From NCBI GenBank assembly GCA_051453625.1, contig JBOZIK010000001.1, positions 3,345,847 to 3,367,440 on the forward strand: a stretch of DNA of 21,594 nt, given 5' to 3'. The notes beneath the pieces were generated by a model. The model was not told where the DNA came from and searched no databases. It was given only the letters and a program-made list of their open reading frames with translations. The first letter of the stretch is position 1; the number at the start of each line of letters is the position of its first letter. This DNA is from Welwitschia mirabilis (Eukaryota > Gnetophyta > Gnetopsida > Welwitschiales). This document shows positions 10,861 to 20,430 of the stretch, piece by piece. A program made the position numbers and the translations under genes.

Positions 10861-11526
10861 NNNNNNNNNNNNNNNNNNNNNNNNNNNNNNNNNNNNNNNN
10901 NNNNNNNNNNNNNNNNNNNNNNNNNNNNNNNNNNNNNNNNNNNNNNNNNNNNNNNNNNNNNNNNNNNNNNNNNNNNNNNNNNNNNNNNNNNNNNNNNNNN
11001 NNNNNNNNNNNNNNNNNNNNNNNNNNNNNNNNNNNNNNNNNNNNNNNNNNNNNNNNNNNNNNNNNNNNNNNNNNNNNNNNNNNNNNNNNNNNNNNNNNNN
11101 NNNNNNNNNNNNNNNNNNNNNNNNNNNNNNNNNNNNNNNNNNNNNNNNNNNNNNNNNNNNNNNNNNNNNNNNNNNNNNNNNNNNNNNNNNNNNNNNNNNN
11201 NNNNNNNNNNNNNNNNNNNNNNNNNNNNNNNNNNNNNNNNNNNNNNNNNNNNNNNNNNNNNNNNNNNNNNNNNNNNNNNNNNNNNNNNNNNNNNNNNNNN
11301 NNNNNNNNNNNNNNNNNNNNNNNNNNNNNNNNNNNNNNNNNNNNNNNNNNNNNNNNNNNNNNNNNNNNNNNNNNNNNNNNNNNNNNNNNNNNNNNNNNNN
11401 NNNNNNNNNNNNNNNNNNNNNNNNNNNNNNNNNNNNNNNNNNNNNNNNNNNNNNNNNNNNNNNNNNNNNNNNNNNNNNNNNNNNNNNNNNNNNNNNNNNN
11501 NNNNNNNNNNNNNNNNNNNNNNNNNN
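10861..11526. other. Assembly gap (N), 666 bases
   Basis: Unresolved bases. The gap may hide the 3' LTR of the copia element to its right. Confidence 1.
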
Positions 11527-11666
11527 AACCTTAGAAATATAGCCTATAATAAAACCTCCTTAAAGAGTCATTATGTGAGGAAAATACTTCATTAAAAAAC
11601 TAGTGAATTTATTACTAAACATTCCATAGGAGATAGGACTTATTAAGTGCATTATACATTTTCTAA

Positions 11667-11740
11667 TACTAGGTCAAAGCATGTACTACACATCTTGTAG
11701 TACTAGGCCATAGAGTACTACAAATCTTGTAGTACTAGGA
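11667..11740. repeat. Tandem repeat of about 33 bases with inner hairpins
   Basis: Two units, 11667-11700 and 11701-11732, plus the first bases of a third at 11733, each begin TACTAGG and end CTTGTAG. Each holds an inverted repeat. In the second (11714-11736) the arms AGTACTACAA and TTGTAGTACT form a perfect 10-base-pair stem around the loop ATC. In the first (11683-11703) the stem has 8 pairs. The repeat lies about 110 bases past the end of the copia RNase H, in the 3' untranslated or LTR part of that element. Confidence 0.85.
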
Positions 11741-11849
11741 TCAAGAATGACTTTAATTAAGGACTCAAAAATTAAATAAAGCCCATAATATATAAGAAAA
11801 AAATGAGTTTGAATCAACTCATTATCAATCTAATTTTGAAGTAAAAATA

Positions 11850-12280
11850 CTAGAACTTTTTTTAAACAAGTGATTTAGTAAGGATATTGGCCATTTTCTC
11901 TATGGTTGAATAGTACACTAATATAATGGCTTTATGTTCTGAGTTCCCTAATTTTGTGGATACTAACATGAAAGTATTTTATGATGCATTGGATCTTTTT
12001 CTATGTAAATTACTAAGTGATTATTAAAAAATATCATTATTGCTTTAGTTTTCTTTTAGTTTACTACTTTTAAAAATTTTCTTATCCATTCCACTTTTCT
12101 ACATGATTTAGAAGAAGCTGTATATTTTGCCTTAGTAGAAGATTAAGCTATAGTTTTTTGATGCTTTAAGTACTAAGATAGAGATGATATTCCAAAGAAT
12201 ATGATATACCTTAAAGTTAATAATGAGGTAATATTTTATCTAATGAAATTGAAATTTGAGTATGCCTTTAAGATGAATTA
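11850..12280 (-). pseudogene. Ty1/copia RNase H remnant
   Basis: This is the RNase H at the C-terminus of copia pol. On the minus strand, AIMIFFNNHLVIYIEKDPMHHKI at about 11985-12050 matches the family stretch that reads Asp-Asn-x-x-Ala-Ile-x-Leu-x-x-Asn-Pro-x-x-His; the first Asp and Asn are lost. KMANILTKSL, the familiar ADxLTK motif near the C-terminus, lies at about 11870-11900. The part between is broken by several stops and at least one frameshift. It continues directly from the reverse transcriptase. Confidence 0.75.
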
Positions 12281-13183
12281 AGAGTTTTCTTTATAATTTA
12301 GATCTAAATCTCTACCCATTTTTAGATATTTGAGTACTCTCTGTACAGCATTAAGATGAGTGACCTTAGGTAGATGAAGATATCTTAATAATACATCAAT
12401 AATATATGGTATGTTAGGCATAGTACTAGATATGTAAATCAAACCTTCTACTATTCTTCTATATTCAGTGTTATTTATAGGAACTATGGTGTCATCAGTA
12501 GATAAATTAACATTATTTTCTAAAGGTACTATAGGTTACTTTACATCTTCTAATCTAAAATTTTGGTTAAAATGTTAATGTACTTATTTTACATCAATAA
12601 TATTCCATCCTTTTATTGAATAATTTCTACACCTAGGTAGAATGTGGACAACTAGAGATTAAAAATTTTAAATGTCTTACTTAAGATAATTTTTGTTCTT
12701 TTACATTTTCATCATCACTTCTTGTTATTAATTTATAATCTACATATATCACTATGTATATAGATTTGTGCCTATTAGATAATTACATAATCTAAATCTA
12801 ATGAAACTTAAATAATTTACAAGCTTAGTGTACCAAGCTCTTGGTGCTTGTTTTAGTGTATATAGAGACTTGATAAGTCTACATACCTTATGTTATTTGT
12901 TTTTTTCTTCAAACCCTTTCATTCAATCATGTATATCTATTCTTTTAAGTCTCTATGGAGAAAGGTAGTTTTTATATTTAATTGATGAAGTTTTCATCCT
13001 TTCTGTGCTACTAAAGTAATTACTATTCTGATGATAACCCACTTGGCTATTGAAGTAAAGATTTCATTATAGTTAAGTCCTTTCTTCTTTTGTAGGCCTA
13101 TAGTAGTAATTTGAGCTTTCTGTCACTTAACAGTATTATCTACATTATATTTATTACAAAAAATCCATTTGTTAGATAATACT
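12281..13183 (-). pseudogene. Ty1/copia reverse transcriptase remnant
   Basis: Reads leftwards from 13183. LSNKWIF lies at 13159-13179, GLNYNEIFTSIAK follows, then KLHQLNIKTTFLHRDLKE near 12950-12990, KQAPRAWYTKL near 12823-12855 and IVIYVDY near 12735-12755. This order is the standard copia RT. The catalytic YVDD has become YVDY (codons 12735-12746). A run of 85 open codons at 12281-12535 contains EYRRIVEGLIYI and the RYLHLPKVTHLNAVQRVLKYL block that links RT to RNase H. That run is the longest preserved coding stretch of the copy. Internal stops (for example at 12536-12538) make it non-functional. Confidence 0.85.
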
Positions 13184-13703
13184 ATTGTGATACCCTCTCT
13201 TCTCTTACCCTAATTAAGAACTATCTTTTCCCTCTTTTCTCTTCCTTTCTTCTTTAATATTATTACCTAATATACATATTAAAAGCTGAGATCAAATTTT
13301 AATATTTTTATTATTATTTCTATATTATAAAAAAATAAAGCATATTAATATTATATACTTACTTATAATTAATTTTAAATTATTTTGGTTTATAAACAAT
13401 GGCAATGTTATAAGTTTCTATCCTCCATTTTTTTATTAGTTTTTCATCACATAAAATATATCTTATGAATAATTAAGGATATGTAAACTTATTAAAAACA
13501 TACATGAATAAATTTAATGGTAATACCTAACCAATAGAATAATAGGTTGTAACTCAAATTAATGGCATTCTAACTCAATATCCAGCCACTATTTGGATGT
13601 GAGTTGGTTCCATTCAAAGTTATAAACTATACAAACATGACTAGTATCATCTCTATATACTTTTACTTCACCTCGATATACTCCTAATATAGGTGATAGG
13701 TAG

Positions 13704-13711
13704 TATATAAG
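13704..13711 (+). promoter_or_regulatory. Possible TATA box in the LTR-like sequence
   Basis: TATATAAG followed by GTGGATGCATGC, in a locally less AT-rich stretch, about 520 bases after the proposed LTR start. The call is weak without the rest of the element. Confidence 0.3.
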
Positions 13712-14080
13712 GTGGATGCATGCTTACAAATGACCTCCACTCTATTGAAGTATCTTCGAATAATGCAACATAATCCATCGATGCCAAGGGCTTAAGATAT
13801 TAAGTCAGAGTAAGTTCACACATGGGTAAGGTAGAAGACTAGTGATCAACTCCACTTCTAGAAGGTTATTATAAAACTAATTGCAATGAAACCCACCTTG
13901 ATGATGAAATCTAAGTATGGGGATGAAAATCATTAGAATAATATTGATTTAATTCTATTCAATAAATACACCACACAAATGCATGCATATAATTATAACT
14001 AATGTGAATATTTAATAGATTATTTACTTACTTAAAATAGTTCTAATCATCATTGGATTCATTTTATAGAAACAACCATT

Positions 14081-14098
14081 AAAAAAAAAAAAAAAAAA
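14081..14098 (+). repeat. Poly-A run of 18
   Basis: Simple A run after CCATT. No LINE or SINE body could be recognised before it, so I treat it as a mononucleotide repeat. Confidence 0.8.
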
Positions 14099-15122
14099 GC
14101 ATACAAGACCATCTCTATATTTAAGATTATAATATTAAAAATTTATTAAATCAAATCTTAATAATATGCTTAAAGAAACTAAAACATACCTAGAGCTATG
14201 TCAATTCTAGAAATGTTCTTCCATGCCCATATGACAATCTCCATGGTTTGGTGTGAAAAACATAAACAAATGAAAGCATAGCTCAAACATAGTTGTTAAG
14301 ATATAAATATTTATCCAAAATTTATATGGCTACATTATAAGTCAAATAAAAAGTGATAAGATAGAAACTATATATGTTACTTAAACTATTAAAGTAAAAA
14401 CTTGTATAAACTTATACATTCAAAGTAAGATTAAGGAAAAAGGTAAAAGAGGTACTTCTATAAATAAAATACAATTAATAGGTAATGTAACTTAAAGATA
14501 CTAAGATAAATACATTTTATATACTCAAATTCCCTATAAAATTCTATGTAATAATTTTTCTATAATTTAAAATAGGTTTTTGATCTTTAAGGAGATATCA
14601 TAGTCAAAAATTAATAATTAATTAATTATGAAGAAAAAGATAAATTATAGTAGTTTTTCAAAAATTAGACACATAATAGGATCCTTAAAATCTAACTTAA
14701 GCTATTTCAATTCTAATAATATTATTTCTAATGTTATCATTTAAGGTGAAAGACTCTCAAATTTTCTAGAATTGTAGTCCTACTCACTATACTAAAATTA
14801 TTTTAGCTTTCAAAATTATTTGAGATTTTAGATGGCTAAAGATGGATTGAAATGCTTACTTAATTTTCTATAATGTAGGATACTTAAGTTTGAAGATATA
14901 TTAATAAATAGTTACAAAAACATAAATTACTTGCTTATAATTTTTTGATTTATTTTTAATGTATTTTAATAAATAATTTTTTAAATAATAATTAGACATA
15001 TGAAAAATTACTATTTTTACATTTTCACATTCATAACACAATCCTAGATTTATAGAAAAATTATTAGTAATTTATAACTACTAATTAATAAGTTATGGTG
15101 TTTTTATCTTATACCTTTATCT

Positions 15123-16116
15123 NNNNNNNNNNNNNNNNNNNNNNNNNNNNNNNNNNNNNNNNNNNNNNNNNNNNNNNNNNNNNNNNNNNNNNNNNNNNNN
15201 NNNNNNNNNNNNNNNNNNNNNNNNNNNNNNNNNNNNNNNNNNNNNNNNNNNNNNNNNNNNNNNNNNNNNNNNNNNNNNNNNNNNNNNNNNNNNNNNNNNN
15301 NNNNNNNNNNNNNNNNNNNNNNNNNNNNNNNNNNNNNNNNNNNNNNNNNNNNNNNNNNNNNNNNNNNNNNNNNNNNNNNNNNNNNNNNNNNNNNNNNNNN
15401 NNNNNNNNNNNNNNNNNNNNNNNNNNNNNNNNNNNNNNNNNNNNNNNNNNNNNNNNNNNNNNNNNNNNNNNNNNNNNNNNNNNNNNNNNNNNNNNNNNNN
15501 NNNNNNNNNNNNNNNNNNNNNNNNNNNNNNNNNNNNNNNNNNNNNNNNNNNNNNNNNNNNNNNNNNNNNNNNNNNNNNNNNNNNNNNNNNNNNNNNNNNN
15601 NNNNNNNNNNNNNNNNNNNNNNNNNNNNNNNNNNNNNNNNNNNNNNNNNNNNNNNNNNNNNNNNNNNNNNNNNNNNNNNNNNNNNNNNNNNNNNNNNNNN
15701 NNNNNNNNNNNNNNNNNNNNNNNNNNNNNNNNNNNNNNNNNNNNNNNNNNNNNNNNNNNNNNNNNNNNNNNNNNNNNNNNNNNNNNNNNNNNNNNNNNNN
15801 NNNNNNNNNNNNNNNNNNNNNNNNNNNNNNNNNNNNNNNNNNNNNNNNNNNNNNNNNNNNNNNNNNNNNNNNNNNNNNNNNNNNNNNNNNNNNNNNNNNN
15901 NNNNNNNNNNNNNNNNNNNNNNNNNNNNNNNNNNNNNNNNNNNNNNNNNNNNNNNNNNNNNNNNNNNNNNNNNNNNNNNNNNNNNNNNNNNNNNNNNNNN
16001 NNNNNNNNNNNNNNNNNNNNNNNNNNNNNNNNNNNNNNNNNNNNNNNNNNNNNNNNNNNNNNNNNNNNNNNNNNNNNNNNNNNNNNNNNNNNNNNNNNNN
16101 NNNNNNNNNNNNNNNN
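15123..16116. other. Assembly gap (N), 994 bases
   Basis: Unresolved bases. The long open frames that appear to cross the gap on both strands consist of N and are not genes. Confidence 1.
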
Positions 16117-16418
16117 AAAAAATAAAAAGTATCTCCATTTTACAAGAGAAAAAGTATCTCTATATATTGATAAACAAAGGCACACCGCTCAAGATCATAA
16201 GATTATGTGATTTATCATTAATAAGTGGGATGAGTAATAAGTGATATTGGATTACAAAAATAGATCATACTTATGACTCATGCACCTAATTAAGATGAAT
16301 GATCTTGTTACTTTAATTAATAAGGTTAATTACATGTTCCTTATTCTAGCTTCTTTTTAATCCTTCATAGGTCCATAAGTAAATTTAATTCATATAAGAC
16401 ATGCCTCAAAAGAATAAA
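16117..16418. other. Short AT-rich island between two gaps, nothing recognised
   Basis: About 300 bases with no coding motif. By position they could belong to the 3' LTR of the chromovirus to the right, or to the LTR-like sequence to the left. Confidence 0.4.
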
Positions 16419-16604
16419 NNNNNNNNNNNNNNNNNNNNNNNNNNNNNNNNNNNNNNNNNNNNNNNNNNNNNNNNNNNNNNNNNNNNNNNNNNNNNNNNNN
16501 NNNNNNNNNNNNNNNNNNNNNNNNNNNNNNNNNNNNNNNNNNNNNNNNNNNNNNNNNNNNNNNNNNNNNNNNNNNNNNNNNNNNNNNNNNNNNNNNNNNN
16601 NNNN
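16419..16604. other. Assembly gap (N), 186 bases
   Basis: Unresolved bases. Confidence 1.
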
Positions 16605-16988
16605 TCATGTATTTGAAAATTCATAAAATTTATCAATCACATAACACAAGGAAGAAAATGTTTATTCATAATATGGTACACCTATCACATTTATCAAGAA
16701 TTTAAATGAGTAAATTATATGGAAAATATATTATTATGTCTTCTTGAAATTTTTAATTTATTAGTTTTATCATGTGATTTTAATTCCTCACATAATGGAA
16801 TTATATAATTTTAAATGTTTGGATAGCTTTTTTCATAGAAACCTTCTAACATAATTTTCATCATTTTCATGGTAAATTATAAAAATTACAAACTAAGATT
16901 AATTTAAAATCACATTTTATTTTGACAAGGCCTTTAAATAAGGATAGTTAATTTAAATAAGCTTGTTTAAAAAATATATGATGTGATA
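16605..16988 (-). repeat. Possible start of the 3' LTR of the Tekay-like element
   Basis: Reading leftwards after the chromodomain, GTGGATAAGAA (a worn purine-rich tract) is followed at 16988 by TATCACATCATATA. One G-to-A change from TGTCACATC, a common chromovirus LTR start, would explain it. The remaining 380 bases to the gap are non-coding and AT-rich. With no second copy in the window this stays a proposal. Confidence 0.35.
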
Positions 16989-17064
16989 TTCTTATCCACT
17001 TAGACTGATTTACTCCTAGGAATTAAGATACATAAATAGCTTAAAAACACTTAACTATATATTA

Positions 17065-17290
17065 TGAGATTAAAAATATTTAGATATTAATTTTTCATTG
17101 TTTCCTCTAACTTCCAAGTAGCTTCATCAAGACGATAATTACTTCATTGTATTTTCACTTCATGGATCTTCCTATTTCATAAATTAATATTTCATTGGTC
17201 TAACATTACTCTCAGCTTATCTGTAGTTGAATAATCTGATTCCACTTGAATAAGAAATCAATTTAACACATGAGAAGGATATGTAATATA
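17065..17290 (-). pseudogene. Chromodomain remnant at the integrase C-terminus
   Basis: Chromoviruses carry a chromodomain after integrase that is thought to guide insertion to marked chromatin. The minus strand shows YPSHVLN at about 17260-17282, the usual lead-in, then LDEATWKLE at 17105-17131 and EETMKN-stop-YLNIF at about 17070-17105, which matches the closing E-x-M-x-x-x-Y-P-x-L-F pattern. The middle part is blurred by stops. This domain separates the element from Athila/Tat types. Confidence 0.75.
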
Positions 17291-17402
17291 CTTTCTTATA
17301 TACTTACATTTAAAACATCATGTAAATATAATAATCAAGGAGGTGGAGTAAGCTTTATGTAATAGATTCAACTCTTGTTAACATTTTAAATAGTCTAATG
17401 AA

Positions 17403-18370
17403 TTAAGGAGCTAATTTTGATCTCTTAACTTCTTTCATTACTGATTTTATTAGTAGCACTTTAAGAAATACATGATCATCTATTTTGAACTTAAGATATC
17501 TTCTTTGATAGTGTGCATATATCTTTTGTCTACTTATTGCTTCTTTAAGTCTATTGTTAATGATTCTTATTTTACCTTCCATCTATTATAATATTTCTAA
17601 CCCTATCATTATTTTTTTAAGGTTCTATTCATGAAGTAGGTGCTATACACTTTTTACCATATAGGGTTTCAACTAAAGTCATTTGAATTAAACTATGATA
17701 ACTATTGGTAAGTAGTATTTTCAACTCTTGGAATTATCTATATTACATGCCATAGAAGATCTTCTAAAATTTGATTAAATCTTTTTACCTAATCATCTAT
17801 TTGAGAATAAAATGCATTATTCATATTTAATTTCATTCCCAAACCTATTTATAATTCTCTTTAAAGCTTAGAAGTAAATTTTGAATATCTATCAGCGATA
17901 ATTGATAAAGGTATACCATGAAGCTAATTAACATTTGGAGTATATACTTTAGCTATATTCTTGACATCATAAGTAGATTTCCTTGGAATACAATATGCTA
18001 ACTTAGTTGCATTATTAATTATTACCATAATAGAATCATTACATCTTTGGGTTTTTTAAAATATTGTAATAAGTCCATGTAAATCACATTTCATAGATAT
18101 TTTAGAATGTCATGAGAATAAAGTAATCCTACTGGATTTCTATATTTTTTAAAACTTATTAATAATTAAAGAATCTTAACATAAATTGTGTTATATCCTC
18201 TTTCATCCCTAACCACCAAAATGTTTGTTTCATGTTTTAATACATTTTAGTCCCTCTAAGATGATCTACTATAGGTGGATTATGAAATTAAAACATTAGC
18301 TTATGTATAATTGCAACTACATTACGAATTAAAAATATTCCCTTGAATTTGATAATACCATCTGAATTAA
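17403..18370 (-). pseudogene. Integrase remnant of the Tekay-like element
   Basis: The zinc-finger part starts near 18366 (SDGIIKFKG), with FHNPPIVDHLRGTKMY near 18243-18290 and FWWLGMKEDITQFM just after. The core shows SIMVIINNATKLAYCIPRK near 17965-18020 and LHGIPLSIIADR at 17888-17923; the second catalytic Asp is at 17891-17893. Thirty-six codons on, the third catalytic residue, normally Glu, is Lys (17783-17785). QILEDLLW follows. The C-terminal part is the best preserved: 59 open codons from an ATG at 17582 to a stop at 17403 contain SRQKIYAHYQRR, DDHVFLKV and KRSKLAP, typical of the stretch before the GPY/F motif. The following GPY itself is lost (FIRLF). Confidence 0.85.
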
Positions 18371-18503
18371 TACTAAAATTCTTTAAATCTCTTGAATTTT
18401 CTAACTAGTTCTTTAATTTTTGATAATTCTCCTCCCTTTTTCATTCCTTTAACATAATGGTAGAAATTTATTTTTGAATTTTCATAATTAATTTAAGATA
18501 ACC

Positions 18504-18836
18504 TCATATACTAAGAGCATCTGCAACTTTATTTTCATTACCTTTATGATATAAAATCTCTACATCAAAATTACATAAAAGTTTTATCCATCTTCTTTGC
18601 CTAAGGTTTAAGTTTGGTTGAGTAAATCTATTTAAACTTTCCAACTTGAAACTTTACACTATGGAGATAATGAGTCCATAATTTTAAATCAAAAATTATT
18701 GCAACTAATTCAAGATCATAAATGAGATAATTTATCTCATGAGTTTTAATTTGTTTTAATCCATAGGCTATCTTATTTAAAAACTGCTTCAAGACCTTCT
18801 CCAAATGCATTAATATAAACTAAAAATATCTTTCAA
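18504..18836 (-). pseudogene. RNase H remnant of the Tekay-like element
   Basis: A 60-codon open frame at 18628-18810 reads YGLKQIKTHEINYLIYDLELVAIIF and WTHYLHSVKF, which matches the gypsy RNase H core; the catalytic Glu of DLEL is kept. The next part is in another frame, open for 48 codons from 18647 to 18504: TQPNLNLRQRRWIKLL, NFDVEILYHKG and NKVADALS, the end of the domain. The catalytic Asp before the first stretch (D-A-S) reads as NAF near 18815-18822. The frame change near 18645 removes the TDHKSL motif. Confidence 0.85.
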
Positions 18837-18849
18837 CCATTTAACATTA

Positions 18850-19871
18850 TTAAGACTCAAGCACTGGTTAAGCATTCTTTAAGATGATCAAATAACTGCT
18901 AACATTTTTCTATCTATTAGAAGTATTTATTTTTCTTTAAAAGGCTTGTTAATTAAGAAGCTATCTTAGAGAAGTTGAATATGAATTGAAGATAGTACCT
19001 AAAAGAACTAAGAAATATTATAAACCTAGTAATATTTGTAAGTATTAGCCATTTCATAATTGCTCTAACTTTATCTTGGTCTACTGATATACCTTTCTTG
19101 GATATTACATGATCTAGAAATTGAATGTATTCCTTTCAAAAAGATCATTTTCTTATGTGCATATAATTGGTAATTTCATAAAGTTTGTAATACCATTCTT
19201 GAGTGTTTCCCATGATCTTCATAAGTCTTAGAATAAACGAGGATATCATTAATAAATAATATTATAAAGGAATTAAGATGTGATTAAAAGATGTAATGTA
19301 TAATATTCATAAATATTATAAGGATATTAGTTAAATTAAAAGGCATAATAATGAACTCATAATACTCATAGTAAGTTCTAAATGCTATTTTATGAATATC
19401 TTTCCTTAATTTAAACTTAATGATATCCAAATTTTAGATCAACTTTTAAGAACATGTTAGATTTCTTGAGTTAATCAAAAAGGTCATCTATTATTGGTAA
19501 TGGATATCTGTTCTTGTTGATAATCTTATTTAGCTATCTATAATTAAAGCATAGTCTTAATGTTCCATCCTTATTCTTTATAAATAATATAGGTGTTCCT
19601 CATAGTGATATGCTAGGATGAATAGAGCCTTTCTATTAAGTTATTCAATCTAAGTTTTTAATTAATTCATTTTTGTAGGAGACATTTTATATGGTGTCTT
19701 AAAACTTAATTGGCTTCCTAGGATTAATTCAATGGAAAATTCAACTTCTTGAAGTGGTGGCATTCCTGGTAATTCTATTGTAAATACATCAAGATATTCT
19801 TGAACTATTGGTATATTATTCACTGAAGTTCCTCCTTTCTTTAAGCTACTACTTGATTTAAGGTATAACAT
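18850..19871 (-). pseudogene. Reverse transcriptase remnant of the Tekay-like element
   Basis: A 69-codon open frame at 19662-19871 covers the linker before RT: IPIVQEYLDVFTIELPGMPP, then VEFSIELILG and PYKMSP. The RT palm follows: GTPILFIKNKDGTLRLCFNYR near 19540-19605, LNKIINKNRYPLPIIDDLFD near 19475-19535 and FLKVD. The catalytic motif FIDDI now reads FINDI (19242-19256), one G-to-A change. ILVYSKTYEDH follows, then QFLDHVISKKGISVDQDKV near 19075-19135 and FRYYLQFIFNFSKIAS near 18955-19005, the connection region. Stops are frequent, so no protein can be made. Confidence 0.85.
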
Positions 19872-20099
19872 ATAAATTGATGATTCCCTCTTAATTTTTC
19901 TTTTTATATTCTTTGCATTAATTAAATTTTCTACTACTAATTTTTAATGACCTTGAAATATTTATCTTTGGTCATGATTCATCATTTCTACTTGATGATT
20001 TTCATAATTTATAACTACTATATTTTACATTAATCAATTCTTACTCAAACCAATGTCATATTTTTTTTAAGTAAATAACAATTAGTTATATCTAAAAAT

Positions 20100-20430
20100 A
20101 TTCCTCACTTATGAATAAAGTATAGTTTTGGACTTGCTAATTAACTTTTGACATGAATCCATTTGCTAACTCTATACATCCCTCAGTTGGATGATAATCG
20201 AAATTTTTTCATATAATAATTCTAGGATATATAAAGCAATATGGTGCTTCATAATAAAATAAAATAATTACTTCTTTATTATTAAGTAAAGTCTTGCCTT
20301 CTATGGGAGATCTCTGAAATTTCACCCCTTGATTATATACTATTATTTGAAGTTATCTTATTAATTGAGGAATACTTTTTGATCCTTGAGGCTTCTCTGG
20401 TTATTATCTGAAAAGGTCTCTATTATGTAA
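20100..20430 (-). pseudogene. Aspartic protease remnant of the Tekay-like element
   Basis: The retrotransposon protease cuts the polyprotein. On the minus strand LLNNKEVIILFYYEAPYCFI lies at about 20236-20293 and aligns with the family stretch in which a Leu-Phe is followed by Asp-Ser/Thr-Gly-Ala. The Ala and the final Phe-Ile are kept, but the active-site triplet has become Tyr-Tyr-Glu. The rest of the domain is only weakly readable. Its place between the gag zinc knuckle and the RT linker supports the call. Confidence 0.6.

Larger units (their letters stand above)
11527..13185 (-). mobile_element. Decayed Ty1/copia retrotransposon, 3' part
   Basis: Minus-strand copia pol from the start of the reverse transcriptase to the end of RNase H, followed by a 3' non-coding tail (11527-11850) that carries a hairpin repeat and runs into a gap. 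No polypurine tract or LTR start can be fixed in the tail. Gag, protease and integrase are missing: the coding frame stops abruptly at about 13185, where an LTR-like sequence on the other strand begins. Confidence 0.75.
13186..15122 (+). repeat. LTR-like sequence inserted in the copia element
   Basis: TGTGATACCCTCTC at 13186 resembles the TGTGACACCC or TGTAACACCC start of chromovirus LTRs, and it begins where copia homology ends. The first kilobase contains a TATA-like box at 13704. Bases 13560-13920 are visibly less AT-rich than the surroundings. No coding motif is seen on either strand. Chromovirus LTRs of the Del/Tekay kind can be more than 2 kb long, which would fit. The right end is lost in the next gap, and no second copy is in the window. 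Confidence 0.4.

Noticed and set aside
11667-11740. CRISPR array or tRNA-like structure
   Set aside because: There are only two and a part units with no spacers, in plant transposon DNA. The stems do not form a cloverleaf.
14081-14098. Poly-A run as the tail of a LINE, SINE or processed gene copy
   Set aside because: No coding body, no promoter boxes and no flanking direct repeat could be found.
15095-16210. Long open frames on both strands across the third gap, with similar ones across 16390-16636 and 1866-2363
   Set aside because: They consist almost entirely of N, which cannot contain a stop. The few real codons at their ends have no coding signal.
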